64,000 nt of DNA, taken from the NCBI GenBank assembly GCA_905182195.1, contig CAJJAW010000008.1, positions 212,350-276,349 of the forward strand. Reading direction: 5' to 3'. The notes beneath the pieces were generated by a model, which saw only the letters and a list, made by a program, of their open reading frames with translations, ran no database searches and was not told the DNA's origin. Numbering within the stretch: the stretch's first letter is position 1; every line of letters starts with the position of its first letter. The position numbers and the translations under genes are program-made. This DNA comes from Alphaproteobacteria bacterium UBA4588. GTDB lineage: Bacteria > Pseudomonadota > Alphaproteobacteria > Rhodobacterales > Rhodobacteraceae. This document shows, one piece after another, positions 9,393 through 18,262 of this stretch.

Positions 9393-9737
9393 TCAGTCCA
9401 CCATGCGGATAAGCCTCCGCTCCAACACACCTAAAACTGACTTAAGATCATGGCCGCGCTTCAGCACCTGGCCCTGCGTGCCGATCAGTGCATAAATACC
9501 CTGCTTACTACGCAACTTGGGACGTTTTTCAATTCGATACAGCGGGTTTTCTGCTGTTCGCTTGAAAACTGAGAAGACCGCCACCTCGCGCAGGCACGAA
9601 ATCCCATAATCCCGCCACTCGCCAGCAGCGACCATACGCCCATAAAGGCTCAAAATGGGGGCCAACTCCAAGCGATGAAAGGTAATCTTTTCTGGTATTT
9701 TTCCAAGAGTTTCTGGTTTTATATTTACTATATTCAT
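9393..9737 (-). CDS. DUF2794 family protein
   Basis: A 114-residue small conserved alphaproteobacterial protein of unknown function (DUF2794). The family pattern is recognised from TFHRLELAPILSLYGRMVAAGEW in the N-terminal half (residues about 19-42) and the basic RIEKRPKLRSKQGIYALI segment. No signal peptide or membrane segment is seen. It converges on the NlpC/P60 gene with five bases between stops. About 215 bases separate its start from the imuB stop, in which I see no convincing gene. Confidence 0.85.
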   Translation of the reverse strand: MNIVNIKPETLGKIPEKITFHRLELAPILSLYGRMVAAGEWRDYGISCLREVAVFSVFKRTAENPLYRIEKRPKLRSKQGIYALIGTQGQVLKRGHDLKSVLGVLERRLIRMVD

Positions 9738-9951
9738 AGAGTTACATTTGCGCCAAATTCATTTTTAATCAACCCTATAGTCACCCTGCACTGAAATGGC
9801 CTTTCCAGTTATCACTTCACGCTGCCACAACCCCTTGTTAATCTGAGATCTACGTCTCTAGAAAACGGGGTTTGGCATTTCTGCTCCCCACAAAGATACG
9901 CAAATCTGATACCCTGCTTTCTTGCCTTGGGACGCCAGTGTTTAGGACGCT

Positions 9952-11607
9952 CTAAGCAAACCGACCATGGCAAAACCAGCCGCCCGATATTGCACCACCA
10001 TGAGCAAAATAAAGCCACAGCCGGTCTCCAGATTTAGTTACCACCCGCCAGTAATCCCGAGTACCACTGCGCCATGCTCGCTCTGCTAGCCACCATTCAG
10101 GGGCGATGCGTTCAGGGCCCTGCGCACTCTGTAACTCATGGCTTTGGCCCCGCCATTTAAAATGCAACGGCACCTTCGGCACCTCGGCGGCGACTATAGG
10201 TTCAGGCTGGAAATAAATTAAAGGCCGCGCACGCAACACTATAGGCCAATCCATCTGTGGCATCGACCAGGCCGCCGCAAGCACCTGTGATGCCTTTTCA
10301 GGAATATGACTGTCACCTGGATGCAGGCGTGTGATTGCCTCTAGCCCAATCCGTGCACCCAACTTGCCGATAAGGTCATCAAGCTCGGTATTTTGAGATA
10401 AGCGAGCAGCCACCGCAGGACCTGCTTTAATTTTACCCTTATGCTGGTGGGCATAAATAGGCTCAGTTTGCGCCGCTACCACCCGCAGTACATCAATTCC
10501 AAACTCTACTTTGATGTCCTCCAGTTTTATTACCAAAAGTTGTCGTATCAGGGCCATATCGGCCGAAGGGCGGGCCAGTCCAACCTCCACTGACTGCATA
10601 GTTTGATCAGTCCGATAGGCCTCAAGTCGCAATCGCCGTACGCCACGGCCCTTGGCTGTCAAACTAGCCGCAAGCCGTGGTAGCAATTTATCCAAGGCAG
10701 CCAGCATATCCTCTATCAGGCCGATTGGTTCCGGCAAAGTTAACCGGCAGGCTAAATGCAACGATTGCTTTGCAGGGCTAATCGGCTCAGGGGCCACGCC
10801 CAAGGCCTGATCCATCCGGTATATCGTGCCCTTACCAAAGCGTCTTGCAATCGCCGCACGGGGTTGATCCATCAAATTCTCAACACGGCGCAACCCCAAC
10901 CGGTTGAGTGAGGTAATCACATGATCCTCCAACCTCAAAGCAGCCACAGGCAAAGGGGCAAGCGCCTGTTGTGTAAAACCTGGTGCTGCTATACGAGCAA
11001 ATCCACCCTGGCTCGACTGCAGTCGCGGCGGCTGGCCGCCCCGCTCCCAATTCCGGCGCTTAACGGCTCGGGATCGGGTCGCTGGAGCCTCCTGATCAAT
11101 AGCATCCCCAGTACGGCTCAAGCCCAGAGGTTGCCCCGCATAGCGAGCCAAAGCCCAAGCGGCACCTTTAGTATCAGCCATACCAATATGCACCGAAAGG
11201 CCAAGGTTGAGACAATCCAGCTCCACCTGCTGGATCACCCCCAGCTCGCCCCCAAACAAATGCGCACATCCAGTGAGATCAATCACCAGAGCATTTGGAA
11301 TCTCTTCCGCTACCCAGGGAGAAAATTTGCTAGCCCAGCGGCGCAGGCTAGCCAGAAACCGTGCTTCGAGTTGCCGATTCTGCAAACGAGTGATCAGATC
11401 AGGGTACATCGCCAGAGCATCACGCAGGGGTTGACCATGCGAAAGCCCCCAACCCTCAGCACTGACCGACAGTGATGAAATCACCTGCGTTTTTCCAGTG
11501 TCTTGGACCACAGCAAAAGGCTGCTCTTCAGTCACACGGGCCTGTCGCAACAGCCGTTCGGCCCCCATCCGAGGAAACCATAATGATAAAACACGGCGAT
11601 GTGGCAT
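9952..11607 (-). CDS. imuB: Y-family DNA polymerase-like protein ImuB
   Basis: A 551-residue ImuB-type protein. In the ImuA-ImuB-DnaE2 mutasome, ImuB is the catalytically inactive Y-family scaffold that brings DnaE2 to the clamp for error-prone repair synthesis. The N-terminus (RVLSLWFPRMGAERL) and the palm-like segment ending in LVIDLTGCAHLFGGE (about residues 107-121) match the family; the usual acidic pair of active Y-polymerases is absent at the LSVSAEGWGLSHGQ region. The C-terminal half carries the ImuB-specific tail ending in WFCHGRFA. A LexA box lies 14 bases before the start, so SOS control is expected. Neither imuA (normally upstream) nor dnaE2 (normally downstream) is adjacent: upstream is the divergent gpmI, downstream DUF2794. 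Partners must be elsewhere or missing. Confidence 0.92.
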   Translation of the reverse strand: MPHRRVLSLWFPRMGAERLLRQARVTEEQPFAVVQDTGKTQVISSLSVSAEGWGLSHGQPLRDALAMYPDLITRLQNRQLEARFLASLRRWASKFSPWVAEEIPNALVIDLTGCAHLFGGELGVIQQVELDCLNLGLSVHIGMADTKGAAWALARYAGQPLGLSRTGDAIDQEAPATRSRAVKRRNWERGGQPPRLQSSQGGFARIAAPGFTQQALAPLPVAALRLEDHVITSLNRLGLRRVENLMDQPRAAIARRFGKGTIYRMDQALGVAPEPISPAKQSLHLACRLTLPEPIGLIEDMLAALDKLLPRLAASLTAKGRGVRRLRLEAYRTDQTMQSVEVGLARPSADMALIRQLLVIKLEDIKVEFGIDVLRVVAAQTEPIYAHQHKGKIKAGPAVAARLSQNTELDDLIGKLGARIGLEAITRLHPGDSHIPEKASQVLAAAWSMPQMDWPIVLRARPLIYFQPEPIVAAEVPKVPLHFKWRGQSHELQSAQGPERIAPEWWLAERAWRSGTRDYWRVVTKSGDRLWLYFAHGGAISGGWFCHGRFA

Positions 11608-11620
11608 TTACAGTATTTTT

Positions 11621-11635
11621 GTTCCCTATATGTTC
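11621..11635 (-). promoter_or_regulatory. LexA (SOS) box upstream of imuB
   Basis: The sequence GTTCCCTATATGTTC is an exact match to the alphaproteobacterial LexA operator, two GTTC half-sites as a direct repeat spaced by seven bases. It lies 14 bases before the imuB start codon, a typical operator position overlapping the promoter. The divergent gpmI start is about 115 bases away on the other side. Confidence 0.88.
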
Positions 11636-11748
11636 TTTTTATAGAAGGTTGGGACCTGGAGTCGAGTCTCATGATTGTAAAACGATACAAAAGCGGTGAA
11701 ATACAGTCACAGATCAGGTAAGCTGACATCAGAAATAAGGAGCTACCC

Positions 11749-13260
11749 ATGACCAAACCCGTTGTACTGTGTATTTTAGATGGATGGGGGTTGAGCGAGG
11801 CCAAGGTCGGCAACGCTCCCGCGTTAGCTCATACACCTACATTTGATCGCCTCATGGACAGTTGCCCCAATGCCACCTTGATCACTCACGGCCCAGATGC
11901 AGGCCTACCTAGCGGGCAGATGGGAAATTCAGAGGTTGGCCATACCAATATTGGTGCGGGCCGCGTAGTGGCCATGGATTTGGGGCAGATTGATCTAGCA
12001 ATTGAAAACCAGAGCTTCTTCGAAAACACCGCTATTTTAGACTTTGCAGCGACGCTGAGCAGCAGCTCAGGCACCGCACATCTTATTGGGGTCGTTTCCG
12101 ACGGTGGCGTACATGGACATCTCAATCATATGCTGGCGGCAACCCAAATATTCACGGCTATAAATATTCCAGTGGTAATTCATGCAATTGCAGATGGCCG
12201 TGATGTCAGCCCCACCTCAGCAAAGGGTTATTTCAAAACTTTAGAAGAAAATCTGCCCGACGGAGCGCGCATTGGCACGGTGATTGGCCGCTATTTCGCA
12301 CTGGATCGCGACAACCGTTGGGAGCGAGTCCAAACCGCATTCGCAGCCATCTCAAAGGCAGAAGGTCCAAAGGCCGCAACACCACAAGCCGTCATAGCGC
12401 AAGCTTATGCCGCCGGCCAGACTGATGAGTTTATTCCAGCAACTGTGGTTGGGAATTATGCCGGGCTAATGCCCGAAGACGGTCTGTTTTGCCTCAACTT
12501 CAGAGCCGACCGCGCACGTGAAATTCTTGCTGCCCTGTGCAACCCTAATTTTACAGAATTTGATACCGGACCCCGGCCAAAACTGGCCGCGCAATTAGGG
12601 ATGGTGTGCTATTCTGAAGCCCATGATGCCTATCTCACCGCCGCCTTCCCAAAACGCAACATTCCCAACACCTTGGGAGCTTGGGCGGCTAAGCACGGGA
12701 AAAGGCAGTTTCGTCTCGCAGAAACTGAAAAATATCCGCATGTTACCTTCTTCATGAATGGCGGCCAAGAAATCCCTGATCCCGGCGAAGATCGTGTCAT
12801 GCCCGCATCCCCCAAAGTGGCGACCTATGATTTACAACCAGAAATGTCGGCAGGTGAAGTTACAAATCAATTCATAGATGCTATCAAAGCGGGCTATGAC
12901 TTGATTATCACCAACTACGCGAACCCCGACATGGTAGGCCACACTGGTGATCTCCAAGCTGCCATTGCTGCCTGTGAGGCCGTAGATCAGGGGCTGAGCA
13001 AAGTAGTGGACGCATTAGAAAAAGTAGGTGGCGCCATGATCCTGACCGCCGATCACGGAAATTGCGAAATGATGATTGATCCTATCACTAGTGGACCACA
13101 TACTGCACACACTACGAACTTGGTTCCAGTCCTTGCGATAGGCTTGGCAGAAGGGAGCGCTCTGTCTTCTGGCCGATTAGCAGATGTCGCACCCACATTG
13201 CTTGAGCTGATGGGGCTTTCACAACCACCCGAGATGACAGGCGTATCTTTGCTCAGATAA
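11749..13260 (+). CDS. gpmI: 2,3-bisphosphoglycerate-independent phosphoglycerate mutase
   Basis: GpmI interconverts 3- and 2-phosphoglycerate in glycolysis/gluconeogenesis using two Mn2+ ions and a phosphoserine intermediate. The 503-residue protein has Asp11 in LDGWG, the active-site Ser61 in GQMGNSEVGH, and the C-terminal alkaline-phosphatase-type metal segment TADHGNCE. Length is typical (about 505-515). An AAGGAG ribosome site precedes ATG 11749. In many relatives gpmI is followed by an EnvC-type murein hydrolase activator and then ctpA; here the next gene is ctpA after a 216-base gap with no envC. Confidence 0.97.
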   Translation: MTKPVVLCILDGWGLSEAKVGNAPALAHTPTFDRLMDSCPNATLITHGPDAGLPSGQMGNSEVGHTNIGAGRVVAMDLGQIDLAIENQSFFENTAILDFAATLSSSSGTAHLIGVVSDGGVHGHLNHMLAATQIFTAINIPVVIHAIADGRDVSPTSAKGYFKTLEENLPDGARIGTVIGRYFALDRDNRWERVQTAFAAISKAEGPKAATPQAVIAQAYAAGQTDEFIPATVVGNYAGLMPEDGLFCLNFRADRAREILAALCNPNFTEFDTGPRPKLAAQLGMVCYSEAHDAYLTAAFPKRNIPNTLGAWAAKHGKRQFRLAETEKYPHVTFFMNGGQEIPDPGEDRVMPASPKVATYDLQPEMSAGEVTNQFIDAIKAGYDLIITNYANPDMVGHTGDLQAAIAACEAVDQGLSKVVDALEKVGGAMILTADHGNCEMMIDPITSGPHTAHTTNLVPVLAIGLAEGSALSSGRLADVAPTLLELMGLSQPPEMTGVSLLR

Positions 13261-13476
13261 TCGATAATTGTTGGATGACCCTATGGAGCATCTTTGATCT
13301 AGTCTTTCATATGTTACGATCTATATCGAAGATATGGTTGTTTTAAAGATTCTATACAACAGACACCTATTAAGGGGCTGGAAAGCTGACGCAAGACAGG
13401 CTTTATGTAATATAAATATAGTGACGTAACGCCAGTGGGATAACTCGAAGACCAACTGTGCAATAAGGATAGTAAA

Positions 13477-14808
13477 ATGAAAAAGTTTTTGATTGCAGCT
13501 ACGGTGGGCGGACTACTTGGAATAGCGATCGCACCACAATTAGCAGGCCCACTTTTAGCCAGTGAAACAGACCAAGCAAAAACTTATCAACAACTTGAAT
13601 TATTTGGTGATATTTTCGACCGTATCCGTGCAAAATACGTCGAAGATGTAGACGACGCAAAACTCATTGAGGCTGCCATAAACGGTATGCTCACCTCACT
13701 GGATCCCCACTCAAGCTATTTGTCACCCGATGATGCAGACGATATGCGCATTCAAACAAGAGGCGCCTTTGGTGGCTTAGGTATTGAAGTCACACAGGAA
13801 GAAGGCTTTGTAAAAGTTATCGCGCCAATAGACGAAACTCCAGCCGCCGAAGCAGGTGTTGAGTCAGGTGACTTCATCACCCATGTGGATGGCGAAGGCC
13901 TACTTGGGCTCACTTTAGACGCAGCCGTACAATTGATGCGCGGCCCGGTCGGCTCTAAAATCGTAATCACTATTGTCCGGGAAAGTGAACCTGAGCCCTT
14001 TGACATAACTATTATTCGCGATACTATTAAATTGACAGCTGTGCGTGACAGATCCATCGGCAAGACCATTGTAATGCGCGTCAGCACCTTCAACGATCAA
14101 ACCTATCCAAATCTAAAAGACGGCATCGCCAAACAAATTGAAGTGGCCGGCGGCATAGATAATGTAAACGGCTTTGTAATTGATCTGCGAAACAATCCGG
14201 GTGGGCTTTTGAACCAAGCAATTATGGTCTCAGATGCTTTCCTCGAAAAAGGTGAAATAGTGTCGACCCGTGGGCGTGATCCCGCAACAGGGGATCGTTG
14301 GAATGCCCGATCTGGAGATTTGGCGCAGGGCAAACCTATTGTTGTACTGATCAATGGCGGCTCTGCCTCCGCCTCAGAAATCGTCGCAGGTGCTTTGCAA
14401 GATCACCACCGCGCAATTGTCGTGGGAACCAAGAGCTTTGGAAAAGGATCTGTGCAAACAATCATGCCATTGACCGGCGCCGGCGCAATGCGCCTTACAA
14501 CGGCCCGCTACTACACACCTTCAGGCCGCTCAATCCAAGCACTCGGCGTCTCTCCCAACATTATCGTTGAGCAACCCCGCCGTACGCTCAAAGATGACGA
14601 ACCCGAAGAGGAGCAAAAGAAAATGCGCAGCGAAGCTGATCTGCGTGGCTCACTCGATAACGATAGTATTTCTGAGGCGGAACGCACTCAAATTGAGGCC
14701 GAGCGCGCCGCCGCAGAGGAAGCCGCAAAATTGCGCAAAGATGACTTTCAATTGGCTTATGCAATTGACTTGCTCAAAGGCCTATCTGCCATCCAGCCAG
14801 CAAAATAG
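13477..14808 (+). CDS. ctpA: Carboxy-terminal processing protease, S41 family
   Basis: A 443-residue periplasmic S41 serine protease. Residues 1-29 form a signal peptide or membrane anchor, residues about 95-170 a PDZ domain (GGLGIEV, PAAEAGVESGD), and the catalytic domain follows with Ser298 in NGGSASASE and Lys323 in SFGKGSVQT forming the Ser/Lys dyad. The last 80 residues are a charged, probably coiled-coil tail. CtpA proteins trim envelope substrates and cell-wall hydrolases. The stop is directly followed by the rppH start, so the two are co-transcribed. The 216-base region before it is A/T-rich and probably carries its own promoter. Confidence 0.95.
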   Translation: MKKFLIAATVGGLLGIAIAPQLAGPLLASETDQAKTYQQLELFGDIFDRIRAKYVEDVDDAKLIEAAINGMLTSLDPHSSYLSPDDADDMRIQTRGAFGGLGIEVTQEEGFVKVIAPIDETPAAEAGVESGDFITHVDGEGLLGLTLDAAVQLMRGPVGSKIVITIVRESEPEPFDITIIRDTIKLTAVRDRSIGKTIVMRVSTFNDQTYPNLKDGIAKQIEVAGGIDNVNGFVIDLRNNPGGLLNQAIMVSDAFLEKGEIVSTRGRDPATGDRWNARSGDLAQGKPIVVLINGGSASASEIVAGALQDHHRAIVVGTKSFGKGSVQTIMPLTGAGAMRLTTARYYTPSGRSIQALGVSPNIIVEQPRRTLKDDEPEEEQKKMRSEADLRGSLDNDSISEAERTQIEAERAAAEEAAKLRKDDFQLAYAIDLLKGLSAIQPAK

Positions 14809-15294
14809 ATGATGTTGCAAACAGATATAGAAAATCTGCCATATCGCGCCAATGTGGGCGTCATGGTGCTCAGCAAATCCGGTGATGTGTTTGTGGCCCA
14901 AAGACTTGAACATTACGCCAATGCCTGGCAAATGCCCCAAGGTGGCATTGATCCCGGAGAAGGCCCAGCAGAGGCAGCTTTGCGAGAACTCGAAGAAGAA
15001 ACTGGCATTAACAGCAGTAAAGTAGTCATTTTAGCTGAAACACAGAACTGGATCCCCTACGAATTACCCCCCGATTTGATCCCCAAACTATGGAACGGGA
15101 AATATCGTGGCCAAAAACAAAAATGGTTTTTGATGCGCTTTTTAGGCGAGGATACCGACATCGATATAGAAACCGAAGAGCCAGAGTTTTCATCCTGGAA
15201 ATGGATTGCACCAAGCGCACTGCCTGACGCAATTGTGCCTTTCAAACGCGATGTTTATGTTGCTGTTTTGGAAGCTTTTCAAAGCCATCTATAA
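14809..15294 (+). CDS. rppH: RNA pyrophosphohydrolase (Nudix)
   Basis: A 161-residue Nudix hydrolase that removes pyrophosphate from the 5' end of triphosphorylated mRNA, starting decay, or hydrolyses dinucleoside polyphosphates. The Nudix box spans residues 45-67 (GGIDPGEGPAEAALRELEEETG) with the REXXEE metal ligands; the N-terminal PYRANVGVMVL and the central KWFLMRFLG segment are typical of RppH. The start follows the ctpA stop with no gap; ATG 14809 and ATG 14812 are both possible. The regulator gene follows 18 bases later, so ctpA-rppH-regulator may share a transcript. Confidence 0.94.
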   Translation: MMLQTDIENLPYRANVGVMVLSKSGDVFVAQRLEHYANAWQMPQGGIDPGEGPAEAALRELEEETGINSSKVVILAETQNWIPYELPPDLIPKLWNGKYRGQKQKWFLMRFLGEDTDIDIETEEPEFSSWKWIAPSALPDAIVPFKRDVYVAVLEAFQSHL

Positions 15295-15312
15295 ACAACG
15301 AGATACTAGCCC

Positions 15313-15876
15313 ATGAATTCACGTCAAGACATCCTCACTCGCATGGCTGTTCGCTTAAAGGAGAACCGCAAGGCAAGAAATCTTTCGCTAGATGCCTTGG
15401 CGGAGCTGTCGGGTGTATCGCGATCTATGGTCAGCCAAATTGAGCGTGGAGAAAGCAGCCCAACCGTCTCAACCCTATGGAACCTTACCCAAGCGCTGAA
15501 AGTAGATTTTGCCGAGTTGGTAGAAGACCCAGCCCAATCACGCGGTATTGAGATCATGTCGGCGGCCTCAACCCCCACAATTGGTACTCTTGGTGAAGGT
15601 TGCAGGATTCGCATCCTTAATTCTCCTGATCAAACAGGGCAGCATGAAGTTTATGAATTGGAATTTCAGCCCGACGGCCTGCTTGAAAGCGCACCACATG
15701 GGCCTAAAGCCAAAGAACAATTGATGGTAATTTCAGGCGTGTTAGAGGTCATATCAGGCGACAATACCGCGGTAGTATGCGCAGGCGATACCGCGCGTTA
15801 TGACGCCAACTGTCCCCATGCTATTCGCTCGCACGAAGGGCGAGCCACGGCATTTTTGATCGTAGAAAATTCTTAA
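15313..15876 (+). CDS. XRE family transcriptional regulator with cupin domain
   Basis: A 187-residue regulator with an N-terminal Cro/C1-type helix-turn-helix (residues about 10-65; LSLDALAELSGVSRSMVSQIERG is the core) and a C-terminal cupin barrel (residues about 110-185; HGPKAKEQLMVISG and the DTARYDANCPHAI strand). This fusion is a large family that senses small metabolites through the cupin pocket, for example PuuR-like regulators; the ligand here is unknown. It ends two bases from the convergent metallophosphatase gene. Confidence 0.92.
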   Translation: MNSRQDILTRMAVRLKENRKARNLSLDALAELSGVSRSMVSQIERGESSPTVSTLWNLTQALKVDFAELVEDPAQSRGIEIMSAASTPTIGTLGEGCRIRILNSPDQTGQHEVYELEFQPDGLLESAPHGPKAKEQLMVISGVLEVISGDNTAVVCAGDTARYDANCPHAIRSHEGRATAFLIVENS

Positions 15877-15878
15877 GC

Positions 15879-16610
15879 TTAATCTATTGGAAAAATTTCT
15901 TTGCGGCCCTCAGAGGTAAGGACAAAGCAAGCTCCCGCCTCAAACACTGCCGAAGTGAGCGGTTTTCCATAGCCTGCACCAGTATCGAGATTGATCCGAT
16001 TGCCGTAATGGCTGGCCTGATCAACAGGTGAATGACCGTGGACAATCATCTTGGGGTGGGCTGCCAAATGCCTATGAAATTCATTTCTAATCCACAATAA
16101 ATCTTCTTCGTCTTGCGCCTGCAAAGCAACACCCGGGCGAATACCCGCATGGCAAAAGAACAGGTTTGGGGTGTCATAAGACAGCTGACACTGGGACAAA
16201 AATACATGATGTCCCTTTGGCACCGAAACTAAAGCTTCAGCATGAACGTCACTCAAACGTCGGCGCATGCTGAAATCAAGACCATAGGAACGTAGGGTAT
16301 CTTGGCCACCCAATCGGTGATGCAACCAGCTTACATCAAAGAATAGATAAGGATCTCCACGCGATGGCGTTTGCAAAAACCATTCAAACATCCGATCATG
16401 GTTACCCTTTAAGAATATCCAATTGCGGCCAGCGTCACGGGCTTGGATTAGAAAATCTAAAACCCCACAGCTGTCAGGTCCACGATCAATGTAATCCCCG
16501 AGAAAGACGATGGATGCCTCAGGGCCACCATCGTCTTCTATTAATTCGAGTACTTCCTGAAGCATGTCCAATTGCCCGTGGATGTCACCAACCGCATAGA
16601 TTTTGGTCAT
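15879..16610 (-). CDS. Metallophosphoesterase, serine/threonine phosphatase-like
   Basis: A 243-residue PPP-type metallophosphoesterase. The motifs appear in order: GDIHGQ (residues 8-13), GDYIDRG (about 38-44), GNHD (about 69-72), and later HGHSPVDQ near residue 194. Proteins of this kind in alphaproteobacteria are bis(5'-nucleosyl)-tetraphosphatase-like or protein phosphatases; the sequence cannot decide. Its start overlaps the serA stop by four bases (16607-16610), so it is translationally coupled as the third gene of serC-serA-phosphatase. Confidence 0.9.
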   Translation of the reverse strand: MTKIYAVGDIHGQLDMLQEVLELIEDDGGPEASIVFLGDYIDRGPDSCGVLDFLIQARDAGRNWIFLKGNHDRMFEWFLQTPSRGDPYLFFDVSWLHHRLGGQDTLRSYGLDFSMRRRLSDVHAEALVSVPKGHHVFLSQCQLSYDTPNLFFCHAGIRPGVALQAQDEEDLLWIRNEFHRHLAAHPKMIVHGHSPVDQASHYGNRINLDTGAGYGKPLTSAVFEAGACFVLTSEGRKEIFPID

Positions 16611-18202
16611 GAAACGTCAAACTCCAAACGGCTTACTTGACTAAATTTTCCGGTCGTAGCCAAATCAGAAAGCACATTCTCAGAGACTGCTGCATCCACA
16701 GAAAGCATTGCAATTGCCTCACCACCCTCAGCCGCGCGGCCTAGGGTAAAGTTAGCAATATTTACGCCATTTTGCCCCATAATTGAACCTAAAATTCCGA
16801 TGATGCCCGGCACGTCATCATTAGTGGTATATAGCATATGACTACCGATTTCCGCATCAACATTGATACCTTTAATCTGAATGAACCGCGGCTTACCATC
16901 ACTAAACACAGTGCCACCCACTGACCGTTCTCGGGTTTCAGTGACAACTGTTACTTTGATATACGCTTCAAACACACCTGATTTATTTTGATTGGTAGTA
17001 CTGATTTTAATTCCACGTTCTTGGGCAATCACAGGCGCACTCACCATATTCACATCTGGGTTTCCAGCTTTCATGATGCCCGCAACCACGCCACAGTTCA
17101 GCGCTTCAAGGTTCATACTGGCGACGGTTCCATCATAAAGGATGTTAATCGCTTTGATTGGCTCAGACGTCATCTGGCCAATGAAAGCGCCCAAATGCCC
17201 CGAAAGCGCCAACCATGGGCCCATCACCTTAGCTTCTTCAGCGGTAACAGATGGCATATTTAAGGCATTAGTCACAGCCCCTGTAAGCAGGTAGTCTGAC
17301 ATTTGTTCAGCCACTTGAATGGCCACATTCTCCTGCGCTTCAGTGGTGGCTGCACCCAAATGCGGTGTGCATACAACATTGGGCAAATTAAACAATGGGC
17401 TATCAATCGCCGGTTCAACTGAAAATACATCAAACGCAGCGCCTGCAACATGACCAGCTTTTAATGCATCAGCCAATGCCATCTCATCCACTAGACCACC
17501 ACGAGCGCAGTTAATGACGCGCACACCAGGTTTCATTTTAGCAATCGCTTCAGCGCTAATTATATTGGAGGTTTGTTCAGTTTTTGGCACGTGCAGCGAG
17601 ATGAAATCCGCACGCTCAAACAGTGCATCCAACTCTACCTTCTCAACACCCAGCTTTGCCGCTCGTTCTTCTGACAAAAATGGATCATAGGCAACAACCT
17701 TCATCTTCAAACCAACCGCACGTTCACATACGATGCCACCAATATTACCCGCCCCAATCACGCCCAAGGTTTTGCCGGTCAACTCCACACCCATAAACTT
17801 AGATTTTTCCCATTTCCCTGCATGAGTTGAGGCACTTGCCTCGGGGATTTGGCGGGCCACGGCGAACATCATTGCAATGGCGTGTTCCGCGGTTGTGATC
17901 ATATTTCCAAAAGGTGTGTTCATCACGATCACACCTTTTTTTGAAGCCGCAACACGATCGATATTATCCACGCCTATACCAGCCCGGCCAATTACTTGCA
18001 GATTGGTGGCCGCATTGATGATTTTCTCTGTAGCTTTTGTGGCGGATCTAATGGCCAAGCCATCATATTGACCGATTACAGAGAGCAATCTACTTTTATC
18101 TTTTCCCAAACAGGGATCAAAATCTACTTCAATACCACGATCACGGAAAATCTGGATAGCTGTTTCGGAAAGTTTGTCGGATACGAGTACTTTAGGTGCC
18201 AT
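16607..18202 (-). CDS. serA: D-3-phosphoglycerate dehydrogenase
   Basis: SerA oxidises 3-phosphoglycerate with NAD+, the committed step of serine synthesis. The 531-residue protein is the long type: a 2-hydroxyacid dehydrogenase core with the nucleotide loop GAGNIGG (residues 150-156), an allosteric-substrate-binding intervening domain, and a C-terminal ACT domain (from about residue 459, GINVDAEIGSHMLYTTNDDVPGI region) that usually confers serine feedback. It is downstream of serC in one minus-strand operon with about 60 bases between them. Confidence 0.97.
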   Translation of the reverse strand: MAPKVLVSDKLSETAIQIFRDRGIEVDFDPCLGKDKSRLLSVIGQYDGLAIRSATKATEKIINAATNLQVIGRAGIGVDNIDRVAASKKGVIVMNTPFGNMITTAEHAIAMMFAVARQIPEASASTHAGKWEKSKFMGVELTGKTLGVIGAGNIGGIVCERAVGLKMKVVAYDPFLSEERAAKLGVEKVELDALFERADFISLHVPKTEQTSNIISAEAIAKMKPGVRVINCARGGLVDEMALADALKAGHVAGAAFDVFSVEPAIDSPLFNLPNVVCTPHLGAATTEAQENVAIQVAEQMSDYLLTGAVTNALNMPSVTAEEAKVMGPWLALSGHLGAFIGQMTSEPIKAINILYDGTVASMNLEALNCGVVAGIMKAGNPDVNMVSAPVIAQERGIKISTTNQNKSGVFEAYIKVTVVTETRERSVGGTVFSDGKPRFIQIKGINVDAEIGSHMLYTTNDDVPGIIGILGSIMGQNGVNIANFTLGRAAEGGEAIAMLSVDAAVSENVLSDLATTGKFSQVSRLEFDVS

Positions 18203-18262
18203 TTTGGCGCTCCTTATAAGGTATATTTTTTGTTAAGTAAGGCACAGGGCCCCCTCTTAGAA

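Noticed and set aside
9738..9951. Possible remnant of dnaE2 downstream of imuB
   Set aside because: I read the interval on the imuB strand for the usual DnaE2 N-terminus and saw nothing resembling it; only unconvincing frames are present.
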